64,000 bases of DNA, from contig MU006231.1 in assembly GCA_010093685.1 (NCBI GenBank), positions 1-64,000 of the forward strand, read 5' to 3'. Both the position numbers and the translations under genes were made by a program. The notes under the pieces are model-generated. The model did no database searches. It saw nothing but the letters and a program-made list of their open reading frames with translations, and was not told where the DNA came from. Source of the DNA: Ophiobolus disseminans (lineage: Eukaryota; Ascomycota; Dothideomycetes; Pleosporales; Phaeosphaeriaceae). Position 1 is the stretch's first letter; each line of letters begins with the position of its first letter. This document shows positions 10,346 to 20,991 of the stretch, piece by piece.

Positions 10346-11433
10346 CTACGAATCTTTTTGAAGGTACTCCTTCACTCCAGCAAACTTGAGCTCCTCGATT
10401 GTCTCGTCCCAGAGCCTTTCACCCATTTGGTGACCCTTGTCCGTATACATGGCTTTTGGCCAGCTATGGTCCTGGTCAGCATTGGGACAGTGGATAGTGT
10501 TCAGGAAAGAAGCCAGACTCACGCTCTGATGATCCAATCAGTCCAGGACCCATGGCTCTCCTCTCCCAACACCAGAGTTGAGTGCAAGTATATGCGAGAC
10601 GCATCTGCAGTGCGACGTCCTATCAGACCCATGAAGGCGCGCAAAGCGATACTCATGAACCACGAGTTTACATTGCGGAAGAAATCTGTTCCCTTTGTGG
10701 CACCAGGATCAGTGCAGTTGACGATGACTTCCTTGGGGTTGATCATCTGCGCCAGCTTCGCTACGAACATCATGACCAGCAGCTTCGACAGGCCATACTG
10801 AGCAAAGCCATCAAACTTCTCGGGTCGATCGAACGACTCGAGAAGTCTTCCATCGCCAGGATCCTCCAACCTGATTGCAAGGCTAGCCCCAGAGTTGACG
10901 ATAGACAGACGACCAGGCTCAGACGACGAAGTGGTGGGTCTCAGCTTGGGCAAGAGAAGGAAAGAAAGCAGCGCATTTGCAAGATAATTGACCTGGATCG
11001 TGACTTCGTGACGGCTGCCCTCCTCGACACGCTCAAAGTTGAGCTTACCTAGGCCCGCATTGAGCACGGCGACGTGAAGTCGGTCAAGCTCGCGGTCAGC
11101 CCGCGCAGCAAAGGCTTGCACGGAGCGGAAGGACTCCATATCGAGCTCCCACACTTCAATTCGGGCGTCCAGGAACTCGCGACGGAGTTTGGTTGCGGCT
11201 GCCTCGCCCTTCTCCACTGAGCGCACGCCCATAATGACCAAGCTTGGCCGTAATCTCAAGAAGTTGCGAATGGCCTCGAGACCCAACCCAACGTTGGCAC
11301 CAGTCACCAACACCGTCTTCCCAGTGAGCTCAATGGGGTCGGGAATCGCTGGCACACGAGAAAATGTCTGCTTCCAGAAGTTGTGGGCGAAGGTGGCCTC
11401 GTATGAGGCTTTCTTTTTCAGTTGGGCGGACAT
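10346..11433 (-). CDS. Short-chain dehydrogenase/reductase
   Basis: The product is a 342-residue NAD(P)-dependent SDR of the retinol-dehydrogenase/WWOX-like group. It shows the dinucleotide motif TGANVGLG (residues 44-51), NAG (125-127), catalytic Ser in VNSGAS (about 181) and YGLSK (Tyr213, Lys217). Two exons are joined by a 59-nt intron at 10464-10522 (GTGAGT...CATAG). This restores the C-terminal WPKAMYTDKGHQMGERLW segment usual in the family. The frame extends further upstream, but the ATG at 11433 fits family length. It is divergent from the Gfo/Idh/MocA gene across a 563-bp spacer. The substrate is unknown; a tailoring role beside the nearby PKS relic is inference. Confidence 0.87.
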
Positions 11434-11996
11434 GACGAGCGTGCAATTGACTGCAAACCGGATTCGGGTTTGAGGGAGCCGTGTAGGTAGTGTGGGGGAG
11501 CAGTGTGTATGCGTTGAATGTTCTCGAAACAAAGAGAGGAGCTGGCGAAAGTTATGATACTTGGTGAAAGATCTTACCGTGGATGACAATTGCATATGGC
11601 AGAGGCGTACACGATGGCTCTGAGCCTCAAGCCGCTGTTATCGCAGACTATAAACGCGAGGTTGCCAGGCAAACTGTCGGACACTTTGCGTTGGGCGTTG
11701 TGCCGACACCCGCTTCTGCGAGCGGATGCCGGGGGAGTAAATTCTCCGGGCAGGCTGGTCCGTTGCATTTCGTGCGTTGCGCCGCCTGCAGGACCCAAGA
11801 CGATACAACTCTCGATGGATTGGAAGAAGAACACAGTGTGTAGAACATATGTATAAAACAAAGAAATACTTGGTCCGTTTTTATGTAGCGTCTTATTTCC
11901 TCGGGCTTACGCAACCTCAACACACACACACACACACACACGTCGCCCTTGCCGCATATTATTTAAGCTCAAACAAGCCGGCGCGAGACCTTTCGC
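11434..11996. promoter_or_regulatory. Shared divergent promoter region
   Basis: This 563-bp spacer separates the start codons of the minus-strand SDR and the plus-strand Gfo/Idh/MocA gene, so both promoters must lie here. It contains a (CA)10 tract at 11921-11940. No specific factor site could be assigned. Confidence 0.5.
11921..11941. repeat. (CA)n microsatellite
   Basis: Ten CA dinucleotides plus one C, located 56 bp upstream of the Gfo/Idh/MocA start codon. Confidence 0.9.
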
Positions 11997-13357
11997 ATGG
12001 ATTTCTTAAGTGGTTTGCGACGCAATTGGCGTCAGTTCAACCCTCCTGTAGCTGCCAAGCATGATGATGCGCTCAAGTTCGGGATTCTGGGCGCGGCCAA
12101 CATAGCGTCTGTCACTCTGTATACCTAAGCACACATGCACGCAAGACTTACACCCGACAGTCCTTTGGCCCTTATCCTTCCCGCCAAGAGCCATCCACAG
12201 GTCATTATTCACGCCGTTGCGGCACGTGACAAGACTAGGGCGACCGCTTTTGCCAACAAGCGTGGCATCCCAGTGGTGAAGGACAGCTACGAAGGTGTGC
12301 TTCCATGCCTTCATGCAGCTGAATATTGTGTGGGGCTCATGGTACATTAGAGCTTCTAGACGACCCGGCTATTGATGTTGTCTACATCCCTCTCCCCACT
12401 GGACTTCACCTGGAATGGGCGCTGAAAGCACTTGCGAAAGGAAAACACGTTCTCCTTGAGAAGCCAGCCACCAGCAATGCCCAAGAGGCTGAGATCCTTC
12501 ACCACCACCGTCTACTCAACCAGTCTAGCGAGGGGCCAGTTCTCATGGAAGCCTTCCACAGCCGATTCGCACCCGGCTGGCAGCAGTTTCTAGCGGTCCT
12601 AGATCCGCCAAACATCTCTCATGCCATCGCGAAGGCCATGGTGCCGTCCTACATTGCTAGTGACGACGACATCCGCTTCAACTACAGCATAAGCGGTGGT
12701 GCTCTCTTAGACCTCGGCACATATCCTCTGGCGTCGGTCCGGGATGCCTTTGGCGCAGAGCCTGAGGAATGCATAGACGCAAAGATGACACGAATGGCGC
12801 CGCCACGCGAGAAATGCGACCACACGTTCTACGCCAAGTTCCGCTTCCCAAACGGAGGCATCGGCGAGGTCAAGGGTACGCTCCGTGCGCCAAAGACACA
12901 CCTCTCGCTGCCGAGCATCATCGTCACGCACAAGCCCGTCCCAGCGCCGGAAGAGGCGAAAAAGGCTGGCGACAAGGATACGGAAGTGACCAGAACGCGC
13001 AAAGTAACTTTCTGCAATCTGCTGTGGCCAACAAACTACCACTACGTCACCGTGGAAGACAAGTTCGAGATTAGAGACGCAGGCTCTTCGACGATGAAAC
13101 GTGAGTACACCAAGACAGAAACCAAGAAGGCTTACACGTTCCGGGAGATGGATCGGGATTTAGCTGGCGAGACCCACTGGTCGACCTATCGGTACATGCT
13201 CGAAGAGTTCGTCAATAAGATCAAGGGCCGCCAGGGCTCTGGCGTGTTTGTATCGCACGAGGAAAGCATCGCGCAATCTCGTGCGTTGGATATGATATAT
13301 GAAAAGTCTGGTCTGGGTTTGCGACCGACTTCCAAGCGGGTTTCTAAATTCGTTTGA
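11997..13357 (+). CDS. Gfo/Idh/MocA oxidoreductase (dihydrodiol/xylose dehydrogenase-like)
   Basis: Three exons (11997-12106, 12161-12294, 12351-13357) encode 416 residues. The N-terminal Rossmann fold carries FGILGAANIA (residues 28-37), where the nucleotide loop lies. VVYIPLPTGLH and the conserved EKPATSN (EKP at 118-120) follow. The C-terminal alpha/beta domain includes GGALLDLGTYPL. This pattern fits fungal NADP-dependent trans-dihydrodiol/D-xylose dehydrogenases. The first intron's donor is a weak GTCTGT; a GTATAC 12 nt downstream would add four residues in the same frame. The second intron is GTGTGC...CATTAG. The gene is intact and divergent from the SDR. The natural substrate cannot be told from sequence. 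Confidence 0.87.
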
Positions 13358-13850
13358 GAGTTCGGTAGAACCATAATGTCTAAGAGTAGGTACTTCAAGT
13401 GTTAGCTACTAAATAGTAACACTATTGGAACAAGGTCCCTCTAGCAGTATGACTACTATTGATAACCAAGTAGGAGAAGGACAAGGCGGGATGGCTGCAA
13501 CGTATTGTATTGACTATCGTATTGTTCTGTTCGTCCAAACAACGAGGACGTTACAGTGGGGCTGTTCCTCTACGTACGGCAAGTACCGCAAGCCTACCTT
13601 CCACCAACCTGGACTGAACCTATATATTCCCAACAAATACATCATTTTGATGCACTTGAGAACGTCTGTCTGTATGCCGTGTCGGTCAAAGCCAGAAGGA
13701 GTCGAATCAAGCAACGTCTTAGGAGTTGATGGTTTAGGTGGACATGATGCAGTCTCATGTTTTTTCAAGTGCATGGACTGATATCGCCCGTGATTTCTAA
13801 ATTGTGTAAACGAATGAACGCCTCATACGCGCCGTTCATAGTTTTGATAG
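13358..13850. other. No gene recognised
   Basis: This stretch is downstream of the oxidoreductase. Open frames of about 90-120 codons exist on both strands (for example 13514-13774 minus), but none shows a recognisable domain. It may hold further decayed sequence downstream of the PKS relic. Confidence 0.4.
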
Positions 13851-14440
13851 CATTTTCCGTCCATGGAACGCATGCTCAAGATTCTCGCAGATATCTTGAT
13901 TGCCAAAACACGATATGCGAAGCCGAATGCCAGTCAACCGTTACGTGGGCAGCTTCTTGCAAGGTCTTGGGTTGACCATATTCTCGACGTCTTCCCAAGA
14001 TGTGCTGACCGCCAAAATAGCGTCCCAACGCATCGTTTTCCTATTGCTGGCGAATCGGATGAACAGTTTACGATAACAAGCGACGCGAATAGCATCGGTG
14101 TCGGAGAGAAATTTGGCAGCGTAGACCGCGGCAGTCTCGCTGAAAGAATGACCCACCACGCGGCGAAGCCCGCGCCAACCAAACGGAGGAGATCGAAAAA
14201 GCATGCTCTGGAAGGCGGTGCATAACGACCGGGATAGGGCAATGTCGCCGATTCTCCACGTGTCAGCGTCCCAACTAGGCTTCCTTCACGGGGCTTCGAT
14301 CTAGACGGTGATCCTGTCCGAGTCGGAGAGGGAATGCTTTAAATGCTCAAGCCTCTTCTGGACGCTTGGTTGCCCACTTATGGCTGGCCACTGAGCGCCC
14401 CTGCCTATGGGGAAACCTAGCAGGCGCAATGCCGCACGGT
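13850..14440 (-). pseudogene. Polyketide synthase acyltransferase-domain relic
   Basis: Three minus-strand frames together read as the acyltransferase (AT) domain of an iterative type I PKS. GRGAQWPAI lies near 14405, where FTGQGAQWPAMG is usual. About 245 nt further comes VVGHSFSETAAVYAAKFLSDTD near 14160, where VVGHSSGEIAAAYAAGFLS is usual. Then AILAVSTSWEDVENMVNPRP follows near 14030-13960. The GAQW-to-GHS spacing of about 82 codons is right for an AT domain. The active-site Ser remains but the Gly two residues later is Ser. Reading changes frame at least twice and meets stops. A possible ketosynthase HGTGT relic (LGTGT) lies near 14920. No complete PKS is left. Confidence 0.62.
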
Positions 14441-15572
14441 ATGAACAGGCTCCAACATTCGTGCCAGTCCTCTCAGCGACTTCCATGAGCTTAGCATATT
14501 ATTTGCATGGTGCTTGTTGTTTAGAGCGACTATGGTGATCTCGTCGTTAACGATGAATTTTGCAAAATGCTGTATGCGTCGCCATGATTTGGCCAAATCG
14601 CAGCGAAGCTCTAATGGCCTCTTCTCGGTAGAATGCCTCGGTCGAGCCTGTAGTTGAAGTGAATCTGGTCTTTGGTGACCATTTACTATGCGATCATGCT
14701 GAACATTTCCACATGCGTGACATCTGCCTCCCAATCTAAGATGTGAAAAGTGCTCAGACTAGGTGGAATTAGATGTGGGCTGCCTCGAGGACCACCGATT
14801 GCGTTTCCTCCGGGCTGCTTCTTGAGGAAAAATTTGCCTCTTTTTGGATTGGGATTGCCGAAATCTTAAGAGTGAACTGAGCTGCACGACCGGAGTCTCG
14901 AGCTCGCTTACGGTAACAACAGTACCGGTACCTAAAACGCACTTCGAGACACTCACATCAAATGCCGGACTGCGACAAGATAGCGGGAACTAGCGATTGC
15001 ATCAAGAAAGCTGCCATGCAATCACAGCCGTCAGACGTGTTTAGTGTTCATTCACCGTCGCCGTGTGCCGGCGGTGCGCTGTGCTGTTGAAACGCGCAAC
15101 GTTGAAAGCAGCCGAACTCCGTCGGCAGAGCACGCGCCGCGAACGAGGCTGCAGGAGCGCCGTTGGCACCGATTGCTCCGAAAACACGAATCCTGAGCTG
15201 GTATTGTGCAGGAGAAGTTAATTCTCGTAATGCACTCGATGATGATCTCTCAACATCCAATCCGCTCTTCATCTCCTCCTCCTTCTCCTCCGGTGTTGGT
15301 CCGCCTATGTTTTCGAAGGAAGATTTCCATACGGTATCAAATCAATTCATCGATCAATTTTCCTTCTCATTCTCCACGCCTGCCTCAAGTATAAGAGCTT
15401 GAAGGGCTCTTACACCGGCACCATCAACTGCCTCCTCCACCTACCTCCTTGTTCACCACGCTGAGATACTGATACTTAGTGGTTAAGCTGCACCCAAGTT
15501 TAACGCGTCTTCAATAACGAATCAAACCCTCAGATTCCATCTCTTTGTAAGGCTACAGCAACTCCAAAAGCC
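14441..15572. other. Probable decayed PKS flank and MFS promoter
   Basis: On the minus strand near 14920, a CVLGTGTVVTVSELE stretch weakly resembles the HGTGTxxGDPxE motif of ketosynthases. It lies upstream of the AT relic, as expected in a PKS, but the evidence is thin. The right-hand 170 bp must contain the promoter of the MFS gene; a TATAAG occurs near 15391. Confidence 0.35.
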
Positions 15573-17329
15573 ATGGACGCATCGAGTGAGAAGAAATCAG
15601 TCGCGCAATCGCTTTCAGAGAACGCCGAGTTGGGCCACACAAGCGACGTGACCGTCAAGGACGTCGAGGAAGACCAGTATCCTCACGGCATCAAGCTCAT
15701 CATTCTGGCCAGCGCCTCCCTCGTTGCCGTCTTCTTGATTGCACTTGATCAGGTAAGCAACCTACTCTCTTCCTCTCCGAGATCGATCACTAAGTGGCTT
15801 CCAGACTATCATTGGTACCGCAATTCCCAAGATCACAGACGATTTCCACGGTCTCCAGGATGTGTCGTGGTACGCGGCCGCCTACTTCATGACCTTCGGT
15901 GCCGCGCATACCTCCGCCGGCAAGATGTACAAATACTTCAATCTGAAATGGAGCTTCCTGCTTTCAATGTTTGTCTTCGAAGTTGGCAGTCTGATTTGTG
16001 GCGTTGCCCCCAACTCCAAGTCTCTTGTGGTCGGCCGCGCCATTGCTGGTCTGGGTGGTGCGGGTCTATCTGTCGGTGGAACGAGCATCATCGCCCTCAG
16101 CACACCGCCTCAGAAGCGACCGATGATGATGGGTCTGATAGGAGCGACCTATGCTGTCTCGGCCGTTCTTGGCCCGCTTATCGGCGGTGCTTTGACTGAT
16201 AAAGCCTCATGGAGATGGTGCTTCTACATCAATCTGCCGGTGGGTGGTGTTGCCGCTCTCGCTCTCTTCTTCTTCTTGCATCTGCCGGCGGACGCTACCT
16301 CTTCTGCCATTCCTTGGACCCGGAAGCTTCTTCACCTCGACCCTGTCGGTATTTCGTTGGCCATGGGAGGCATTACTAGCTTCATCCTTGCGCTACAGTA
16401 CGGGGGATCGAGCCATTCATGGGACAGCAGCGTAGTCGTTGGCCTGCTCGTTGGTTCTGCCTTGATCACTGGCGTCCTTGTCGCATGGGAGATCTGGCTG
16501 AGCGAATATGCCATGATGTTACCGCGCCTCTGGAGACATCGCTGGCTCTATGCCACGGCCGTTTACCAGTTCTTCTTCATGGGAAGCTACATTGCCCTAC
16601 TCTACTACCTGCCGATCTACTTCCAAAGCATTCTAGGCGCGAGCGCCATCCGATCCGGCGTCGACAACCTTCCTCTCGTGCTAGCCGCGTCCGTCTTCGC
16701 CCTCGTTGGCGGAGTGATCGTCATGAAGACCGGCCGGGCTCAACAAGTCATGTTAGTTGGGTCCGGGCTGACCACGGTTGCCATCGGCCTCGTCTACACG
16801 CTCGACATCGGCAGCCCCACGTCGAAGTGGGTTGGCTATCAGCTGTTTGTCGGCATCGTCATGTCTGTCGCCATGATGCACGGCTTGAGTATTGTTCAAG
16901 CCAATGTCGGGGCAGAGGATATCTCAGCCGTCACAGCCAACTTATTGTGTACGTACTACTCTGATTCCCAAACATATTGCATGATCCTGTGCTCATCTAA
17001 TTTTGCGTTCAGTCTTCCAGACTGTCGGAGGCGCTTTCAGCACCTCTTCGGGTCAGGCCGCATTCGTCAACCGACTACTCCACGAGCTCCCAAAGACGGC
17101 GCCCACGGTCATCCCCGGTCTTGTCCTCCTTACAGGTGCTTCAGAGCTGCACAACGTATTCCCGCCGGACGTTCTTCCCGGCGTCCTCCAGGCGTACATG
17201 AGCGGCATCAAGGCTGCCTTTGCGGTAGCGATCGGTTTCGCCGGCACTGCCTTCATCGCCGCCTGGTTCGTTCCCTGGAAGAAGCTGCCAACCCATCTTC
17301 CCGGAGAAACCGCAATGATGGCAGCTTGA
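15573..17329 (+). CDS. MFS drug/toxin efflux transporter (14-helix type)
   Basis: Three exons (15573-15752, 15805-16948, 17013-17329) encode 546 residues. A hydrophilic N-terminus precedes LIALDQTIIGTAIPKITDDF, the usual helix-1 motif of DHA2-type fungal MFS pumps. Motif-C-like GPLIGGALTD and DKASWRWCFYINLPVGG follow, and the length fits fourteen helices. Introns are 52 and 64 nt with GTAAGC and GTACGT donors. It acts in the plasma membrane or an internal membrane as a proton antiporter. The family includes self-resistance pumps of secondary-metabolite clusters, and it lies 1.1 kb from the PKS relic. The substrate is unknown. Confidence 0.9.
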
Positions 17330-17800
17330 TCGTAGTTGGTGCAGTAAGTCCGCACATTATGGCCTCCAGCCATCATTACATAAAGCAGCAACCTAATTCG
17401 ATTACTTTTCGATCAACAAACGTAAGTGATCAACAGCTGTGCCTTGGAGGACTTGGTGGCGACCCCGAACTCGATCATTGGACGCTCGTGCGTTGGAGGA
17501 GACCCAATGCTGTGCCGTGCTACTGGCTACAAGAGACACAAACGAGTACGGATGCGAACTCTGACCAGTAGCATTGCGGTGAACAAACACATATGATCCG
17601 GGGCTATGTCTCATATAAACGCAACTTTTCTCGTGGTTCTCCAAGCGATTGATGGTTTCAGTATGGTTTGTTCTAATGTATATAATGCTAGGAATGCAGT
17701 CAGTACCTTCTACATCCACAAAATTACCTCACAACACACACAACATCATCTTCATCTTTACACCATCTGTCAGAGACCTTCCTTCGAACGACGTTCAACA
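17330..17800. other. Intergenic; no gene recognised
   Basis: This is the 3' flank of the MFS gene and upstream sequence of a small Cys-containing ORF. No convincing coding sequence or RNA gene was seen. Confidence 0.4.
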
Positions 17801-17950
17801 ATGGCCTCTTCCTCGAAGTCCTCCACCATGCTGAGCTACGCAAAGCCAAAGACGTTTCGCACATGCCAGGAGTGCGGTAGCACCGCAAATGACGCCTTGG
17901 AGTGCACCAACGTGAACTGCCCGTACTATCAGACCCCAAACTGTGAATAG
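17801..17950 (+). CDS. Small Cys-containing ORF (49 aa)
   Basis: The ATG at 17801 lies in the favourable context TCAACAATGG and opens a 49-codon frame ending in TAG. The N-terminus is Ser-rich (MASSSKSSTMLSYAK). The C-terminal half has five cysteines: CQEC, then C, NC and a last NC near the end. The spacing CX2C-X10-C-X5-C could bind one zinc ion. There is no signal peptide. The stop could also lie in an intron, because a GT-AG reading past it is possible. I recognise no family. Confidence 0.35.
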   Translation: MASSSKSSTMLSYAKPKTFRTCQECGSTANDALECTNVNCPYYQTPNCE

Positions 17951-18240
17951 GAAGTACCTCACCAGCCTTCTTTCGTGCCACTTGTGTAAAAGACTTACGT
18001 TTTATGACAGAGGAGAGGGCAATCACTGTACATCCGATGTGGCAGCTATGCATGGGAACGTTGCGAGTGTTGAACTTCAGCAACAATCTCAAGCAAGGGA
18101 CAAGCAGTTCAGAAGAGAGCCGTTTAGGATTGTTAGCTTTCAGGATTGTGGTTACTCTATGAGATGCAAGCGGAATGAAAGCACACAAGTAGCTACTTAT
18201 TGAGGCGCTTGCTATGTAGAATGAAAGAATATCCTGAGTC

Positions 18241-19215
18241 CTAGAGCAATGACATGCAGCCATATACCTTTTTAAGCTGTTCCCAAGTAGCATGCTTCCC
18301 ATAGATGGGCTTTGCAACCCTCTTCGCAGCCCAAAGACTTCCCTTGGGCGAAGCCATGTACTGATGGCACGTGATCTCAGCACTTGCAGATGCCATGTAA
18401 GTGGAAAGCTGCGTGAGATCACGGTTCTAGATCGTTTCCCTGATCTGCTGATCTGAGAGCGGCGTCGTTCCCAGCCTCACATTTGCTTCGTTCGCTTTCT
18501 CTTCCTCTATTCCCTTTACAAACTGTACCACGAGCGTTTTGAACTCAATGATCGGTCCATTTTTCTCCTCGTTCAAGCCAGGGAAGATATTCAGTGCTGG
18601 GCAGACGGACAGCTGTTCGATTGGGTCCGCCTGCGCGTCGCTCCAATCGATGACCCCTGTCAGGCTGTATTCTTCATCGGAGAGGAGATTACCGAAATGT
18701 AGGTCCAGATGACATATTGGAAACAGGCCTCGGACTCTGTCTTCGACGACGATGTTGTAAAGGGCTAAAGCCTTGATTGATAGTACTTAGCCTGTGGCCT
18801 TCGTTGTGGCTATGATAGGCTGAGAGCCTGGTTGCTGTGGGATCCCTCGGTGGAATCCTCAGAGCTTTGTCGGCGCTCTAGAAATCTCTAGAAGCTTCTC
18901 GAAGACAGCACCACAGGACACATATAAACTCAACACAAGCGTAGGGTAGCTTCTCCATCGAATTCATCACTGTTTACCCTGCACTTATGGTTAACCCATC
19001 GCACCCTTACAGATGTGGGCTAGAGCTGTTTTCAGCACCCGACATGCCGTCAACCAGTCTACATCGTTCGGGTGCAGGGCGACGATCTCCCGATTTGCAC
19101 CTTGTTGTCGGTTATAGACGTATTCCAGTGACGTTTCCAACGGGCCGGGCGTATGATGCCACGCCATGGGAATGCTTTCTGTATTTCTCTGACTTTGCAT
19201 CCATGCCAGCAAACC
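18241..19215 (-). pseudogene. APH-type kinase pseudogene split by an LTR remnant
   Basis: Two minus-strand pieces belong to one aminoglycoside-phosphotransferase-like protein. The upstream piece (19212-18991) ends SLEYVYNRQQ...WLTACRVLKTALAHI. The downstream piece (about 18770-18241) continues IVVEDRVRGLFPICHLDLHF and NLL, then LTGVIDWSDAQADPIEQLSV, which carry the HxDxxxxN and IDW motifs of APH kinases. It ends ASPKGSLWAAKRVAKPIYG...GCMSLL. About 200 bp of foreign DNA with an LTR-like end separate the pieces. A TAG at 18427-18429 also interrupts the C-terminal part. The upstream part also changes frame. The gene is dead. Confidence 0.7.
18793..18969 (+). mobile_element. LTR-like insertion inside the APH pseudogene
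   Basis: The segment begins TGTGGCC and ends CATCGAATTCATCA, the same end as the two Gypsy LTRs near the telomere (TATCGAATTCATCA). It interrupts the kinase reading. It is shorter and diverged, and I see no target-site duplication, so it is a decayed solo-LTR-like remnant. Confidence 0.5.
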
Positions 19216-19915
19216 CTAGCCAATTTTCAGCTGGTCCTGCCATTGTGCTCGTTGTTGGCAGTGTTCAAATAGAGCTGAGATTTGGGAAAATGCCACGGAA
19301 GCGCAGAGCGAATAGAAAGAATGGCGGTGGACCTATGGTCAAAGCAATTGCGACGAACGGCTGCACAGTCACATATAATTACACGCACCCGATGGACCAG
19401 CCACGCGACTGAGGAAGGTAGAGTGGATAATACCAGGGTAGGATCTTCAGGTTGGTGTGCAGGCTCTTAGTAAGTCACGAGCCCAGAAAATGTGCGCTTT
19501 TCAAGACCTCGGAAGACTACGCACGGGCAAAAAGTAATTCAAAGTAATATACACAGCGTACATAGATATATTTCGAAGGAAGACTTATGATATAAAAGGT
19601 GAGGGAAATGCGGGCTTTCCTTTGTCCCGCTTTTTCGACTTCCCGAGGTGATACGAATGTGTAACGAACGTGTGGTGTATCGCCCGCCAGGTGTTTGGGT
19701 TCACAGAGCGAGCTAGCACAAAAGCGGGGCAAACCCACCCCTGCGTGTGCCCGACTTTGTCAAACATAAAACGATCGATCTCACTTGACATCCACACCCA
19801 GCTCACGGCAGATTCTGACACGGCACTCTTACTTGCACGGCAAAGGCCACTCTTCTGCATCTTTTGGTTCTGACACACCGACGTCGTCTGTGCTGCTTCA
19901 CTCGCACAACGCACC
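19216..19915. other. Intergenic; no gene recognised
   Basis: This is upstream sequence of both the APH pseudogene (minus) and the F-box pseudogene (plus). A TATAAAAG occurs near 19592. No other coding signal was seen. Confidence 0.4.
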
Positions 19916-20991
19916 ATGTTACTCCTCGAACTGCCCCCCGAAACCATGATCCAAATCTTCGCTTACGTTGGATCATCCTACTTCCGCTCGAATCTGGCGC
20001 TCCTTACAGTCTGTAAGCAGTGGAGCAAGTTTGCGCATAGTGCGTGCTTCCAGGATTTTCACGTTACTCAAAAGACACTACGACGCTTCCTGTCCACTCC
20101 GGATGTGAAATCAAGTCTGTCCCTCGTCAAGGACAGCGCGGAAACCCTGGACCTGGATCTCGAGGGCTTTGAAAATTGGGAAACTATTTCCGCCGTCCCG
20201 GCACGATTTGCAGGCTTTGTATGTCCCAAATGTGTCAACCTGGAATGGCGCTCGCGGACGCGCAGTACGTGCAGCCTGGACAACGCAGCTGAATAAGGAT
20301 CTCCTTCGTCTCGCCACCATCATCAAAGAATCACGGAAACTGCGCACCCTCCGCATTCAGGCTACTCTTGAACTGCACCCGCAAATCTCTCTTCTAGATC
20401 GCCGCGACTACCTTTTTCCATTCACATTGCATGCCATGCTATCAGCGGGCAACCTCACCAGTCTAGAGCTAGATCTATGCGGCACTCGAATTGGACCATA
20501 CCAAAGCCAAGACCCCGATGAAGGATTCCATGTCTGCACAAGTATCGCCTCTTTTCTTACTACGCTACGACGTTTGCGGCTACGCATGTGCCATGTTTGC
20601 GCGGAATGTTATAAAGCCTCCGAAAAATAGTACCAGTCTACGTTTATACGAGGTGCTCATCAACCTCAGTCTTAACAACACATCACCCTTAAATCTCTCG
20701 GTAGCGCACGCCGAACGTTGCATTCCCGAATCTGGGGGCTTCTTGCAACTAAAAGCGGATATAGAAGAGCAGGCGCAAGCCCTGGCTACACAAATGGCAG
20801 CACCGAAGATGGTGAGGGTATTGACGCATAAGTACCCACATCTCACACTGCGGGCGTGCGATGTCTTGACTGGCAAAGAAATATCATTGAGTGAAGGGGC
20901 GGAGTGAGATTCCGACGGCGAGGTCCTCAAAGACGAGGTGTCGGACTTGGAGTCTGAGATTTCGAGTCTTTCCTCGGATGACGATGAATAG
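19916..20991 (+). pseudogene. F-box protein pseudogene
   Basis: The first frame (from ATG 19916) encodes an F-box: LLELPPETMIQIFAYVGSSY followed by CKQWSKFAHS. The protein-like reading then moves to a second frame near 20170-20250 (WTTQLNKDLLRLATII...LTSLELDLCG). Near 20630, at GAAAAATAG, it moves to a third (LYEVLINLSLNN...MVRVLTHKYPHL). A TGA at 20906-20908 interrupts the acidic tail, which ends SDLESEISSLSSDDDE and TAG at 20991. A 52-nt intron with a weak GTCCCA donor could explain the first change. The second change and the TGA are not explained by introns, so I call it a decayed gene. Confidence 0.65.

Noticed and set aside
11574..11861. Overlapping frames on both strands in the SDR/oxidoreductase spacer
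   Set aside because: Four mutually overlapping short frames without domains lie where two promoters must be; they are most likely chance.
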